A DNA stretch of 64,000 nucleotides from a bacterium (GCA_017470245.1 JAFUEV010000045.1:1-64000), one strand, 5' to 3'; numbered from the stretch's first letter, positions 10,901 to 19,922 are shown. Made by a program: numbers and translations. The notes: generated by a model from the letters alone, not told the origin.

Positions 10901-12147
10901 AGCTGATAGTTTATGTAATTTCTATCTCCGTTAATTCCAAGAATTTCAACATCAACATATGCATTTTTGTTGTTGATTTGGATAGTATTATTTCCTGTAG
11001 CACCGCTTGCAAAAATTGTTTTATACCCATCACCATCAACTATAACAGTATCATTACCTGTAGAAAGATATATTTCATCATCACCTTTGCCTGTATAGAT
11101 TGTTGATTTTGCGTTTGCAACAATAGCTTCCGAATTAAAAGTGCCTTTTAATTTTCCTTTGCCTTCGATAAGGTTCATTGCATCATCAATTTGAGCCAAT
11201 ACATCACCAGCACTTTGACCTGTTTCAACAACAACTTTTGATTCTGCCATATAGTAATCTTTTACATTTAATCTTGCTTCATAAGCTGAATAATACCTTT
11301 TTTCCACCCCATAGTAATCATAACTTCTCGGAATAAAATTAAAAATAGCAAGGTCATTACCTTTTCTGTAAAATTTTACATCTCCAAGATATTTATAGCT
11401 TTCGCCGTCATAAAAGCTTGCTGCCTGAATTGTGTCATTAGCTGTAGCACCTATTAGAGTACTTCCGCCTTTAGAGAATATAGATTTTTGGGGATAATAA
11501 TATTCATATTCAGGTTTTCCGAGATAATCGTATCCGGTAAATGTATCTTCCATACTGATAAAATTAGTAATAGGACTTTCACTTTCAACATAAATGGTTG
11601 CGTTACCTGTATTCAAGTAGACTGTATTAACTTCTTCATCTCCACCGCCAAGACCTGTATAAACTTCATCATTACCTTTTCCGCAATAAAACTTTTCAGA
11701 TAGGTAACTCCCTTTTAATATTTGTTTTTCTTCTGTGTCTGTGTCGCCTCTCTCAAAAGAATTGTATGCAGTTGAAAACAATGGATTTTCATCTTGATTA
11801 ACAAAGAAGTTTCTTTCAGTATCGTCAAATTTACTTGTAGCGCCATCAACAAGTCTTATTGTCCCTAATGTTATGGAAGGGTTTGCAACAGTATTATTAT
11901 GCCAATCTTTTTTTGTTCCGTATATATTAATAATTAAATCATCACCGTCAATAGCATATCCGACTTGACCATCCACTCCGCCTGTAATATTTAAATTAAC
12001 ATCAGCTGCACTATCACTAACTTCAATAACTTTATTGCCCAACAAAAAATAGTTTTTAGTAATATCTAAACTGATATTGTTACCTAATAAACCATCAACA
12101 AAAATTTCATCTACATTATTTAAGTTATACTCGTTTGGTCCTGCCAT
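7972..12147 (-). CDS. Giant RTX-type (hemolysin-type calcium-binding repeat) surface or secreted protein
   Basis: The 1391-residue acidic protein has no N-terminal signal peptide. It contains about 13 scattered RTX nonapeptide-like units of the type GKGNDTITI, GSGDDIINS and GDGNDTIKF, which bind calcium in beta-rolls in known family members. Between these clusters lie repeated blocks starting SGNDLVI or SGNNLII and ending VKDYF or IKDYF. They resemble the hemolysin-type calcium-binding related domain (PF06594). RTX proteins usually leave through type I secretion with a C-terminal signal; the C-terminal 60 residues here are repeat-free. No ABC exporter or membrane-fusion gene is in the window. 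A strong TAGGAG precedes the ATG. Role as adhesin, matrix protein or S-layer-like coat is undetermined. Confidence 0.88.
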   Translation of the reverse strand: MAGPNEYNLNNVDEIFVDGLLGNNISLDITKNYFLLGNKVIEVSDSAADVNLNITGGVDGQVGYAIDGDDLIINIYGTKKDWHNNTVANPSITLGTIRLVDGATSKFDDTERNFFVNQDENPLFSTAYNSFERGDTDTEEKQILKGSYLSEKFYCGKGNDEVYTGLGGGDEEVNTVYLNTGNATIYVESESPITNFISMEDTFTGYDYLGKPEYEYYYPQKSIFSKGGSTLIGATANDTIQAASFYDGESYKYLGDVKFYRKGNDLAIFNFIPRSYDYYGVEKRYYSAYEARLNVKDYYMAESKVVVETGQSAGDVLAQIDDAMNLIEGKGKLKGTFNSEAIVANAKSTIYTGKGDDEIYLSTGNDTVIVDGDGYKTIFASGATGNNTIQINNKNAYVDVEILGINGDRNYINYQLDFSKSGNNLVIKPGYSYGTPNYEKSFNPAYFSGESSIIVKDYFKNYYGLHIVGNYVVDILENETFTINGNAKNENTIYGTNYNDVITGGKKKDVIYTGSGDDIINSTAGTDKIVINGTGEKEINIDKGNVVIDWKNTSSTIDIVSNAPSSPFYKKNGKDLTVYMPAFANGFTLNSATIKNAFNSDGTVMSGISFMGTDINNTVIEKCQYIQGKGNIKYSDEIKDVLVAGSSKADTITIDTNETAIVMSGKGNDKVTVKNSSEGGVITDAGNDTIDLYSCDLQMLIAGKGNDKINFKSEEATANMMFMDGDGNDTITFNSIPTDGIGIFLYKSMTTGPNNDYTYTKSGNNLIITKPYTDSKGKIKNDTITIKDYFGTNHDNLLNKIVVNSNGIESHSSGDIYAKGLILKGTYNKKTKTTYFVDSKYRDIIIGTSKKDDITLSINNLNTAGAKETITAGKGNDTININAMSNVTLNFANGDGNDTIKFDTTKIFDPSLTSVDIKFTGKNNAQGYTQSGNDLVIHNVYELKGNIKTDSVVVKDFYDLSKEISDMTNGSDFDYRYYNFAKDKITNHSVNDKALIVTGTKADTIEANNEAIIYSGKGNDKITVKDNAQIYAGKGNDTITIDGGSLQNVELNVSKGDGNDTIVANSEYNYLTINLNGYISDSIEDINFLDIRNLFETKKFGFKTSGEDLVFYRPNGKKQETITFKGALASDSNFSTNNIKLNFTNKNDEFSISMSSLADGVLPVIGKKQGGTMVYTGAEDIGCVFNYSGSGKALMNGGNGDDTYIATLNKNSKLLIADRGTNSHDDSLKINAKSKDVCLFFDVAYNENGDGKASVGSGIQALYIFNKNSLNENSFDDIHYGNWSGIIEVGTYFGRDGEGNNEGMDADDAMQIYKGSGKIENLQIKNDYIDMEGWIYQVGFEVAQWMSQHTEYGAYASTVLKQGSPDDIQALLAIYKNNTADMYAMDMNGYF

Positions 12148-12316
12148 ATAAATTCTCCTAAATTTAACAAAATATACTTAATTTTACCATAAAAGAAAAC
12201 TCTCAACAACTTGTTAACATTAGAAATTAATTATTCTTAAACATATTGCTTTTTTATAAATACAATATTATGATTTAATTATATTTCTGTAAATATTTTA
12301 GTTTGGGATTAAGAAA

Positions 12317-14005
12317 ATGAATCAGGGAGAATTAAGAAGCAGTAGAATTTTATCACACCTTGAAGGTAAAACGGCTATGTATGAAGACAGAGTTGCTCTC
12401 GGGATTAAAGGACAATTCGGTTTACGGGAGTTTACATATAAAGGACTTGGTCTTATGTCCAGAAAAATAGCAAGATACCTTATTGAAGATTTAGATATAA
12501 AAAAAGGTACAGGAGTTGCTATTCTATCTGAATCAAAACCCGAATACGGTGCCTGCGTTTTTGCATCGGTTTTAGCAGGTGGTGTTACAGTTCCTCTTGA
12601 TATTAAACTATCAATATACGAATTAACATCTATACTTAAAGATTGCCTTCCGGAAGTTATATTTGTTTCACAACAATTTTTAAAAACAGCTGTAGAACTA
12701 AAAAATTTAATTCCTGAGATTAAACACATTATTATAATTGACGAAAATACACAAAATAAAGACTATCCTGATATTTATACTTTGCCGGATAAATATAATG
12801 CAAAATGGCGTCAAAGAAGTTCTAAATCCACAGCTTTGATTATCTATACATCAGGTACAACAGGGGCTCCAAAAGGTGTTGAAATTTCTTTCCGAAACAT
12901 GAATGCACAATTGGAAGATTTAACAGACCCAATAAATGCAATTCTTCCAAATAATGAAAGAATTACTCTTCTTTCAATATTACCAATGAACCATTTATTT
13001 GAAATGACAGTCGGTTTTTCAACTTTCCTTAACTTCGGACATACAGTATACTATACAACCAGCCTTAAACCAAAAGATATTACAGGCATTATGAAAGAAA
13101 AACATGTCCAATTCATGATTGTTGTTCCTGCCTTTTTAAAATTATTAAAGGCTGGTATAGAAAAAGAAATAAAAAGTGCACCGAAAAGTACTCAGGTTGC
13201 ATTTAAAATGATGTATAATGCAGCTAAATATATTCCATCATACAGAATAAGAAAAATGATGTTCAAAAAAATACATGACAATATGGGCGGGCAGTTCTTC
13301 GGCTGTATATCAGGAGGAGCTCCACTTGACTTAGATGTTGCTGATTTCTTTGAGCGTATCGGTATAATGGTATACCAAGGATACGGTCTATCAGAAACAA
13401 GTCCTGTTGTTTCCGTAAACACAGATAAAAGAAACGAAATGGCTTCAGTAGGCCGCCCGTTAAGACATTTTGAAGCTAAAATAAATGAAGAAAACGGTGA
13501 ATTATTACTTAGAGGTCCATCAGTAATGAAGGGATATCATAATCAACCTGAACTAACTGCTGAAGTAATAGACAAAGACGGTTGGTTACATACCGGTGAT
13601 ATTGCCAAAATAGACAAAGACGGTCATATCTTTATAACAGGACGTATTAAAAATATGATTGTATTACAAGGCGGTAAAAAAGTATTCCCCGAAGAAGTTG
13701 AAGCACTACTGGAAAAAAGCGAATATGTTTCTGAAGTTTGTGTACTTGGTACATACAGAAGTTTTGGTTCAAAAGACGGAACTGAAGAAGTAACAGCCGT
13801 TGTTGTTCCTAAAAATACTCTTTATGAAACAAAATCAGATGAAGAAGTAGAAAACTTGATTAAAGCAGATGTTAAAAATTTATCAGAAAGGCTTGCTCAC
13901 TATAAACGACCGACTAACGTTATTATTTCTAAACAAGAATTACCAAAAACAACAACCAGAAAAGTCAAAAGAAATGACGTTAAAGAATTAATCGGCGCAA
14001 AATAA
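12317..14005 (+). CDS. AMP-forming acyl-CoA synthetase / acyl-ACP ligase family enzyme
   Basis: The 562-residue protein activates a carboxylic acid, probably a fatty acid, as acyl-AMP and passes it to CoA or ACP. Signatures are the P-loop YTSGTTGAPKG at about 177-187, YGLSETSPV, GWLHTGDIAKIDKDG near 420, and the hinge/GRIKNMI region. A C-terminal lysine in TTRKVKR (K549) sits at the adenylation-catalytic position. The segment MIVLQGGKKVFPEEVE is typical of long-chain acyl ligases. The start is uncertain: only GGGA lies upstream, and an ATG at 12377 would remove 20 residues. It diverges from the RTX-type gene across 169 bp, with no other feature seen. A gene for fatty-acid salvage or lipid A/phospholipid supply is plausible. 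Confidence 0.9.
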   Translation: MNQGELRSSRILSHLEGKTAMYEDRVALGIKGQFGLREFTYKGLGLMSRKIARYLIEDLDIKKGTGVAILSESKPEYGACVFASVLAGGVTVPLDIKLSIYELTSILKDCLPEVIFVSQQFLKTAVELKNLIPEIKHIIIIDENTQNKDYPDIYTLPDKYNAKWRQRSSKSTALIIYTSGTTGAPKGVEISFRNMNAQLEDLTDPINAILPNNERITLLSILPMNHLFEMTVGFSTFLNFGHTVYYTTSLKPKDITGIMKEKHVQFMIVVPAFLKLLKAGIEKEIKSAPKSTQVAFKMMYNAAKYIPSYRIRKMMFKKIHDNMGGQFFGCISGGAPLDLDVADFFERIGIMVYQGYGLSETSPVVSVNTDKRNEMASVGRPLRHFEAKINEENGELLLRGPSVMKGYHNQPELTAEVIDKDGWLHTGDIAKIDKDGHIFITGRIKNMIVLQGGKKVFPEEVEALLEKSEYVSEVCVLGTYRSFGSKDGTEEVTAVVVPKNTLYETKSDEEVENLIKADVKNLSERLAHYKRPTNVIISKQELPKTTTRKVKRNDVKELIGAK

Positions 14006-14025
14006 ATTATTATAAACAATTGGAA

Positions 14026-14739
14026 TTATTTTATAACTCTATAAAATATCTTATAGAAAAATAGTTTAATGAAAACTTTCAAAAATGACGGCAAATATTT
14101 AAAATAATTTCTTTTTGAGCAGCCTTTTTCTCTTTGCTTGAAATGTATAGGAACTTCTACAACCTTAAATTCAGGATTAGCAAGTTTCGCTTTAATGAAA
14201 ATTTCAATTTGCATTTCAAAGTATCTGCTCCAAAGCTTCATATTCTTTAGTACAGATGTTTTATACATCTTATAACCGCCTGAAATGTCATTTGTCTTAA
14301 AATCACCTGACAATATTTTATATATTAAATTTAATACCTTTGAATATATAATATTCTTTTTAAAATCGTCAGTAGAACCACCTTTAACATATCTTGAACC
14401 GATAACCAAATCAGCATTATTAGAAATAAAAGCATTGTAAATATCTGGAATATATTCGGGCGGATGTGAAAAATCTGCATCAATATATAAAAATATGTCC
14501 TTTGAAGCATATTTTATTGCAGTTTTTAAAGCATCAATAAAATAAGGCCCTTCTTGCAAATAATATTTTACATTATTTTTTTCACAAACATCTTTAGAAT
14601 TGTCTTTGGAATTTGGTGAATCTACAACCAAAATTTCATAATCATCAGTTAATTTAACAAGTTGTTCTTTAACTTGAGGTATTAATTCTTTTATATTCTC
14701 TTCTTCATTATACGTTAATATTGTGACCGTAATTCCCAT
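14026..14739 (-). CDS. Dolichyl-/polyprenyl-phosphate mannosyltransferase-like GT2
   Basis: The 237-residue GT-A glycosyltransferase resembles the DPM1 type, which loads a sugar onto a polyprenyl phosphate. Marks are VTILTYNEEENI, VVDSPNSKDN, the metal site LYIDADFSHPPEY (D87, D89) and GSRYVKGG. A basic, hydrophobic C-terminus (residues about 210-237) could rest on the membrane, but there is no clear pair of TM helices as in GtrB. It could feed the GT-C-like membrane protein at 24885. The SD is weak (AGAAG 7 nt upstream). It ends convergently, 20 bp from the acyl ligase gene. Confidence 0.85.
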   Translation of the reverse strand: MGITVTILTYNEEENIKELIPQVKEQLVKLTDDYEILVVDSPNSKDNSKDVCEKNNVKYYLQEGPYFIDALKTAIKYASKDIFLYIDADFSHPPEYIPDIYNAFISNNADLVIGSRYVKGGSTDDFKKNIIYSKVLNLIYKILSGDFKTNDISGGYKMYKTSVLKNMKLWSRYFEMQIEIFIKAKLANPEFKVVEVPIHFKQREKGCSKRNYFKYLPSFLKVFIKLFFYKIFYRVIK

Positions 14740-14782
14740 AATGCTTCTGTTTCTTTTTCCTTACTATACTAGAGTATCACAA

Positions 14783-15991
14783 TTACTGTTTAATATTAAA
14801 CCTTGAATAGAAAAAGTCCAGCAAAGAATGACTATTCTCATTACATTTTACATGTTGAATTGCTAAATTTTTACCATAAAGAAAATCATGAAAACTTAAT
14901 TGGTAGTTGTCTTGCATAGCTAAATCAACCCACAAATTATCTTGAATACGCCCCGGTTCATATTCCGGAAGATTTTCTCTAAAATACGGAATATTATCAA
15001 TACATTTATTAATAAAATTCATTCTGCCATTATTTTTTAAATAATTTCTCCTTGGGAAAAATCTGCCATCATAATTTGTTAAACCGTCATGAATTGTATC
15101 TGCTAGAGCTTCGGCAGAAAATTCGGGTACATATAATCCTGAATCTTTGTAAAATAATTCATGAGGACCTCTTGCCCACTTATTATGGTCTTTAAAAACA
15201 ATAATTGGAGTATTACAAGACATTGACTCTTGAATAGTTCTGTTTTTACCTTCAATAAGAGAAGTCAGGACAGTAAATTTTGCTCTGGAATACAATTTAT
15301 GCATATCTTGATATTTAACTTGATCAATAAGTTCAACATATTCAGTAATATCACCAAAATTATTTTTAATTTTATTTAAAATATCTTGAGCAAACTGTTT
15401 TTTATTGTCAGGCGAATATCCTAATAACATTGTCGCATGGAGCTTCTTTCCATACTTCTCCCTATATATTTTTAAAGCTTCAACAAACATTGGAATATTT
15501 TTAACCTGAGAAATTCTTGATACATATAAAATATCAATATCTTTTTTAGTATTAAAATCAGGAGATAACCAGTATTCATTCGTAAAATCTGCATCTTGCA
15601 GAGGAATCAATATTTTTTTTCTTTTATCAGGATGAGTATTCATATACCAATTTTCTCTATGAGGATTTTTATAACAAGTCAAATAAACATCGGCTTTTGT
15701 TGACCAAGGATATGAAGACCACATTGTATAAGCCATTGAAATAAATATTTTATCTATTTGAGGTGAAATTTTGTATAAATAATCAACCCCCTGACTCATA
15801 AATAATCCTTTAGTTACTTTACCTTCATATTTTAACGGCGGTAATATAACCATTAAATCAGTATGCATCCTTATTTCCTGATCTTCAAAAAATTCACCTG
15901 AATATGCATCAATATCAGAATATATTTCTTCAATAGGTTTATCAATATTCGGATTTTCAAAATATTCAACGGGATATTTACCTTTAGACAT
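14783..15991 (-). CDS. GT-B glycosyltransferase, family 4-like
   Basis: The 402-residue protein has a family 4-type C-terminal domain. ILYVSRISQVKNIPMFVEAL begins the nucleotide-binding half, and LTSLIEGKNRTIQESMSCNTP holds the EGxxxxxxE-type donor site. The N-terminal half is unusual for the family and mentions no known subtype. A clean AAGGAG precedes the ATG. The substrate is unknown. It is not overlapping with the DPM1-like gene (43 bp gap), though both are on the minus strand and may share a transcript. Confidence 0.82.
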   Translation of the reverse strand: MSKGKYPVEYFENPNIDKPIEEIYSDIDAYSGEFFEDQEIRMHTDLMVILPPLKYEGKVTKGLFMSQGVDYLYKISPQIDKIFISMAYTMWSSYPWSTKADVYLTCYKNPHRENWYMNTHPDKRKKILIPLQDADFTNEYWLSPDFNTKKDIDILYVSRISQVKNIPMFVEALKIYREKYGKKLHATMLLGYSPDNKKQFAQDILNKIKNNFGDITEYVELIDQVKYQDMHKLYSRAKFTVLTSLIEGKNRTIQESMSCNTPIIVFKDHNKWARGPHELFYKDSGLYVPEFSAEALADTIHDGLTNYDGRFFPRRNYLKNNGRMNFINKCIDNIPYFRENLPEYEPGRIQDNLWVDLAMQDNYQLSFHDFLYGKNLAIQHVKCNENSHSLLDFFYSRFNIKQ

Positions 15992-16050
15992 ATTTTCTCC
16001 TTATATAACATTCCTTTATAATACTATTTTTTTGAAAGTTCGGCAAATAA

Positions 16051-16078
16051 ATAAGCCTAAACGAAAGTTTAGGCTTAT
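16051..16078 (-). terminator. Hairpin terminator after ribH
   Basis: A perfect 12-bp inverted repeat (ATAAGCCTAAAC / GTTTAGGCTTAT) with a GAAA tetraloop (TTTC on the minus strand) lies 23 bp after the ribH stop. The minus-strand tail is TTATTTG, only moderately T-rich, so termination strength is uncertain. Confidence 0.7.
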
Positions 16079-16101
16079 ATTTTTATATTTATATGTGATT
16101 A

Positions 16102-16566
16102 TTAAATTTTTTTGATTATATTTGCCATTTCTATTGCTGATTTTGCAGCATCAGAACCTTTATTTCCTGCTTTTGTTCCTGCTCTTTCAATAGCTTGTTC
16201 TATATTATCACAAGTTAATACTCCAAATATTACAGGAATACCTGTTTCTAATCCAACAGAAGCAACACCTTTTGAAACCTCGGCACAAACATAATCATAA
16301 TGTGATGTCGAACCTTTAATAACAGCTCCTAATGTAATAACAGCATTATATTTACCGGAGGAAGCCGCCTTTTTAGCAATCAATGGTATTTCAAATGCAC
16401 CAGGCACCCACATTACATCAATATTATTTTCTTTTACACCATGTCTTAAAAGTTCATCAAGAGCACCTGATAACAATTTTGAACCTATAAATTCATTAAA
16501 TCTTGCAACAACAATGCAAAATTTTTCATTATCTACAGTTAACATTCCTTCAATAATATTTGCCAT
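16102..16566 (-). CDS. ribH: 6,7-dimethyl-8-ribityllumazine synthase
   Basis: The 154-residue enzyme condenses 3,4-dihydroxy-2-butanone 4-phosphate with 5-amino-6-ribitylaminouracil, the penultimate step of riboflavin synthesis. Signatures include [31 protein letters not shown] with catalytic H89, and [17 protein letters not shown]. Length is normal for the icosahedral or pentameric family. AAGGAG precedes the ATG. The other rib genes are not adjacent and no FMN riboswitch was seen upstream. The flavokinase gene ribF lies 14 kb away at 30942. Confidence 0.97.
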   Translation of the reverse strand: MANIIEGMLTVDNEKFCIVVARFNEFIGSKLLSGALDELLRHGVKENNIDVMWVPGAFEIPLIAKKAASSGKYNAVITLGAVIKGSTSHYDYVCAEVSKGVASVGLETGIPVIFGVLTCDNIEQAIERAGTKAGNKGSDAAKSAIEMANIIKKI

Positions 16567-16639
16567 ATATTCTCCTTGCGTGATTTATTTTATTTAATTT
16601 TACAATCAAATATATTTAATTTACAACAAAATCAGCAAA

Positions 16640-16927
16640 TTAATTTAATGCACGTTTACAATTAGGGCAGGTTGTTTCTGTTACTTTTACTTTTGTATTA
16701 CAAAACGGACAAACTTTATATACTTCACCCATTTCAGGCTTATAATTTACTTCTTTTTCAACATTTTTATTCTGTACGGTTTCATATATAAGTTTTGCAT
16801 AATAAGCAACAATACAAATGATAATTATTCCTACTATTAACCACCAAAATTCCTTTATTATTGCAAATATTACAACAAGAATTAATATAGAAACAAGGCA
16901 ACCTAATATTCCGTTTACACTATACAC
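16640..16927 (-). CDS. Small membrane protein with C-terminal zinc ribbon
   Basis: The 95-residue protein has two hydrophobic segments (about 7-25 and 28-46), then a linker and a C-terminal four-cysteine ribbon, CPFCNTKVKVTETTCPNC. The ribbon would lie on one face of the membrane and probably binds Zn. The start overlaps the tsaB stop by 8 nt, so it is coupled to the omp85-tsaE-tsaB transcript. No named family is recognised. Similar two-TM zinc-ribbon proteins are common and mostly uncharacterised. Confidence 0.75.
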   Translation of the reverse strand: MYSVNGILGCLVSILILVVIFAIIKEFWWLIVGIIIICIVAYYAKLIYETVQNKNVEKEVNYKPEMGEVYKVCPFCNTKVKVTETTCPNCKRALN

Positions 16928-17594
16928 TTTTTACCGCCTTTGGCAATGTTATTGATGGTTTTTGTATATATAAAGGTTTTACTTTTGCCCAATTATAATC
17001 ATCACTCTTATTGTTAATATATTCATTAGTTATTTCAGACAAGTATATGCCTATATTACTATCATTATCTTCATAACAATAATTTAAAACAGAATTTTCA
17101 TTTAAATAAGCAGAGATAGACCTATCTGTTATAACATATTCATCAGATGAGATTTTTGAAACAAGCTCATCTTTATCAATTAAACAAGGTTTTACAATCT
17201 CTAGTCCATTTTTATATTTGGCAAAATAAACTTTGTTTTTTCTTGCATCAGTTGTTACAACTGTATTATTATCACCTTGATTTAATTTTGATAAAATTTC
17301 TAACGAAGGAACACCAACAAGTTTAGTATTAAATTGTTGAGCAAGAACTCTCGCGATTGTTATACCTGCCCTTATTCCCGTAAAACTACCAGGACCAATA
17401 TCTATTCCCATTACGTCTATATCTTTGATTAATATATTGTTTTTTATCAATATATCTCTCAATCTGGGAATTAAATATGCACTGTGGTAATTTTGTTCAT
17501 TACTTTCTATCACCACATTTTCAATTATTTTATTATTTTCACTCAAAACAATATATGTTTTATTAAAACAAGTATCAAATACCAGTGATTTCAT
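16920..17594 (-). CDS. tsaB: tRNA threonylcarbamoyladenosine biosynthesis protein TsaB
   Basis: The 224-residue ASKHA-fold protein is a partner of TsaD and TsaE in making t6A37 on ANN-reading tRNAs. LVFDTC at the N-terminus, GIDIGPGSFTGIRAGITIARVL at about 63-84 and VPSLEIL identify TsaB. It lacks the metal-binding histidines of TsaD, as expected. The start lies inside tsaE (20-nt overlap), so translation is coupled. tsaD itself is not in the window. Confidence 0.92.
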   Translation of the reverse strand: MKSLVFDTCFNKTYIVLSENNKIIENVVIESNEQNYHSAYLIPRLRDILIKNNILIKDIDVMGIDIGPGSFTGIRAGITIARVLAQQFNTKLVGVPSLEILSKLNQGDNNTVVTTDARKNKVYFAKYKNGLEIVKPCLIDKDELVSKISSDEYVITDRSISAYLNENSVLNYCYEDNDSNIGIYLSEITNEYINNKSDDYNWAKVKPLYIQKPSITLPKAVKSV

Positions 17595-18057
17595 TATTAA
17601 GCCTTTTTAATATTTCTTCTGACTTATTACCCGTATAATCAAATATAAACTCTCGCTTATTTTCATCTATATAATTTATTTTAACATCAATACGGTCAAA
17701 AGGAATTGCATTCTGAGAAAATTCTGCCCACTCAACAAAAGTTAGTATTTTACCTTCAGAATATTCTTCAAGTTCATTGATTATAGTATTAATGCCTTCA
17801 TTTTCAAGCCTGTACAAATCAAAATGATAAATTGGGATAGTACCTGTTTTATACTCATTTAATATAACAAAACTGGGACTTGTAACTTTTTCTCTTACAT
17901 TCAAATATTTGCAAACAAGTTTTGTAAAAGCAGTTTTACCGGCACCGACATCACCAAATAAGCAAACAAATGACCCTTCATCTTTAACAACAGTTGCAAA
18001 TTTTTCAGCAAGTTTTTCGGTGTCATTTAAATCTTCACAACTATATGTTAATGACAT
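17575..18057 (-). CDS. tsaE: tRNA threonylcarbamoyladenosine biosynthesis ATPase TsaE
   Basis: The 160-residue P-loop ATPase drives the TsaB-TsaD cycle. Walker A is GDVGAGKT (35-42), followed by the family signatures TSPSFVILNEY and HFDLYRLE and the WAEF element. The start codon shares an A with the omp85 stop (TAATG), and the 3' end overlaps tsaB. This places t6A genes directly under the omp85 promoter. Confidence 0.94.
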   Translation of the reverse strand: MSLTYSCEDLNDTEKLAEKFATVVKDEGSFVCLFGDVGAGKTAFTKLVCKYLNVREKVTSPSFVILNEYKTGTIPIYHFDLYRLENEGINTIINELEEYSEGKILTFVEWAEFSQNAIPFDRIDVKINYIDENKREFIFDYTGNKSEEILKRLNNEITGI

Positions 18058-19922
18058 TAGAAAATATCTCCGACTCCGAATGAGAATGCACCACGTTTGT
18101 TGCCTTTTCCTACATTTGTTAACGGATAACCGTAGTCTATAGACAACGGACCTACACCGGGTATAAATAACTTGATTCCGGCACCTGCTGCGATACCATA
18201 TTCGGGACGATTATATATTTTATTAGTAATAGAACCGTTATACAAATGACCGGCATCAACAAATAATGAAAGTTTAATGTTATCTAAGAACTGGGCTTTC
18301 TGTATTCTATCAACAAAGAAAAATGGAGTTGTCAATTCGGCACTACCTAACATATAACCTTCACCTGTACCGATTGAACTCATTCTGTAACCTCTAACTG
18401 TATATGGTCCACCTAAACTGTAAGCCATAACTTCAGGCATATCACCATGGATTTTACCCGCAGCCCTTGCAGTCAAAGCAAACGATGATTTTTTCATAAC
18501 AGGGAAGTATTTCTTTATCCCTGCAGATACAGTTGCATGTGTATAATCAAAGTCTGTAACATTCAAGTTTTCGCTTAATCTTAATGTTGCTAATACACCG
18601 TTACGAGGATTTAACATATTATCCCTTGTATCATAAATCAAACTAGGTCCGAGAGAAAAATATGTACCGCCTTGTAACTGTTCAGAACGCTTAGAAATAG
18701 GTATATTATGCTGATTATACAATTTTGCAATTTTCTTTGAATCGCCTTCTTTTACCTTTACATATTCGCCGCCAAGTTTAATTGAACCGGTCAAATTTTT
18801 ATATGTCTTAAACGGTCTTGATAAAACAACATCACCACCATATCTTCTTTCAATAGCCAAGGGCACTTGATAACTACCAAAATCACGACCAAATGCTTTA
18901 ACTAATAAAGAATTATCCGTACCTCTTAATCTGGGTTCAAAGAAACTTACTTCAGCTTGCAAATTAGCATGATCAAGTGTAGAGCTGTCTGACATAATAA
19001 CACCGGTACCTGCCATAAAGTTAATACCGACTCTTTGACCGTTACCCAAGAAGTTATTTTCAACAAAACCTGCTTGACCAAACAAACCTGTCGCAGTATC
19101 CAAACCACCACCTAATGAAATAGTTCCGGTTCTTTGTTCTTCGAGTACAATTGTTACATCATAAGTTCCGGGGTTCTCTTTACTTTCTTCAATTTTCCTG
19201 TTTACATCTTTAAATGCCTGAGTTGAATACAATCTCATTAAATCGGCTTTTAAAGTATCTTCATTATAAACACTTCCTGGAGAAGAAAGAATATTTCTTT
19301 CAATTACAAAATCTTTTGTTTTTTTGTTTCCTTCAAATGCAATGGAATTGATTTTACCTTCATTTACTTCAATGTTTACACATCCGTCAGGGTCATCCTG
19401 CATATCGGAAACTCTTGCTAATACATAACCTTTTGATGCATACAAATCCTCTATGTTTGCAACTGCATCACTTAAAGTTTTTAAGTTTTGAGGTTGTCCT
19501 TCCAATTGATTTAATATGCTTAATATTTCACCAGATGAAACAACAGTATTTCCGCTAACGGCAAAACCTGTTATAGGAATATTTTCTTCCAAATATATTC
19601 TTAATGTCAAAGAATCTTCATCGTTAGGAATAGGAATAGCCTTCATTTTTTCAGAAAAATAACCTGTTTTATAAATGGCCTTTAAACTTTCCTGTACAGA
19701 ATCCTTACTATAAGTATCCCCTACCCTTAAATTCATTACATTAATTATATCTTCAGAATTTACAAGGTGATTTCCTTCAAATTCAATCTTTGTAATTTTA
19801 GCACTGTCAGAAATCTCTGAAGTTATATCTTCTTGTGCAGCAATAGAAGAAACATGGAATTGACAAAAAATCATTCCAAAACATAATATTGCCGTATATA
19901 ATTGTTTATTTTTTATCCTCAT
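18057..19922 (-). CDS. Omp85/BamA-family outer membrane assembly protein with three POTRA domains
   Basis: The 621-residue protein starts with a signal peptide (residues 1-29, ending SSIAAQ). Three POTRA-like repeats follow at about 42-113 (KITKIEFEGN), 114-188 (ITGFAVSGNTVV) and 189-263 (INSIAFEGNKKT). A 16-strand-type barrel fills the rest. The barrel carries the loop 6 VRGYRMSSIG, equivalent to the conserved (V/I)RGF of Omp85, and ends on Phe (SFGVGDIF), the usual C-terminal signal of barrel proteins. BamA of proteobacteria has five POTRAs; three is the cyanobacterial arrangement, which fits a Melainabacteria-type source. A likely function is insertion of outer-membrane proteins. It heads the tsaE-tsaB transcript. 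Confidence 0.92.
   Translation of the reverse strand: MRIKNKQLYTAILCFGMIFCQFHVSSIAAQEDITSEISDSAKITKIEFEGNHLVNSEDIINVMNLRVGDTYSKDSVQESLKAIYKTGYFSEKMKAIPIPNDEDSLTLRIYLEENIPITGFAVSGNTVVSSGEILSILNQLEGQPQNLKTLSDAVANIEDLYASKGYVLARVSDMQDDPDGCVNIEVNEGKINSIAFEGNKKTKDFVIERNILSSPGSVYNEDTLKADLMRLYSTQAFKDVNRKIEESKENPGTYDVTIVLEEQRTGTISLGGGLDTATGLFGQAGFVENNFLGNGQRVGINFMAGTGVIMSDSSTLDHANLQAEVSFFEPRLRGTDNSLLVKAFGRDFGSYQVPLAIERRYGGDVVLSRPFKTYKNLTGSIKLGGEYVKVKEGDSKKIAKLYNQHNIPISKRSEQLQGGTYFSLGPSLIYDTRDNMLNPRNGVLATLRLSENLNVTDFDYTHATVSAGIKKYFPVMKKSSFALTARAAGKIHGDMPEVMAYSLGGPYTVRGYRMSSIGTGEGYMLGSAELTTPFFFVDRIQKAQFLDNIKLSLFVDAGHLYNGSITNKIYNRPEYGIAAGAGIKLFIPGVGPLSIDYGYPLTNVGKGNKRGAFSFGVGDIF

Noticed and set aside
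7972..12147. Tandem nucleotide repeats or a CRISPR-like array in the RTX region
   Set aside because: Repeats are at protein level with drifted DNA; no constant-length spacers.
12322..12729. Minus-strand ORF of 135 codons
   Set aside because: Opposite strand of the acyl ligase gene; no SD or motif.
16567..16639. Possible FMN riboswitch before ribH
   Set aside because: The 73-bp gap is too short and shows none of the conserved RFN stems; a plain SD is present.
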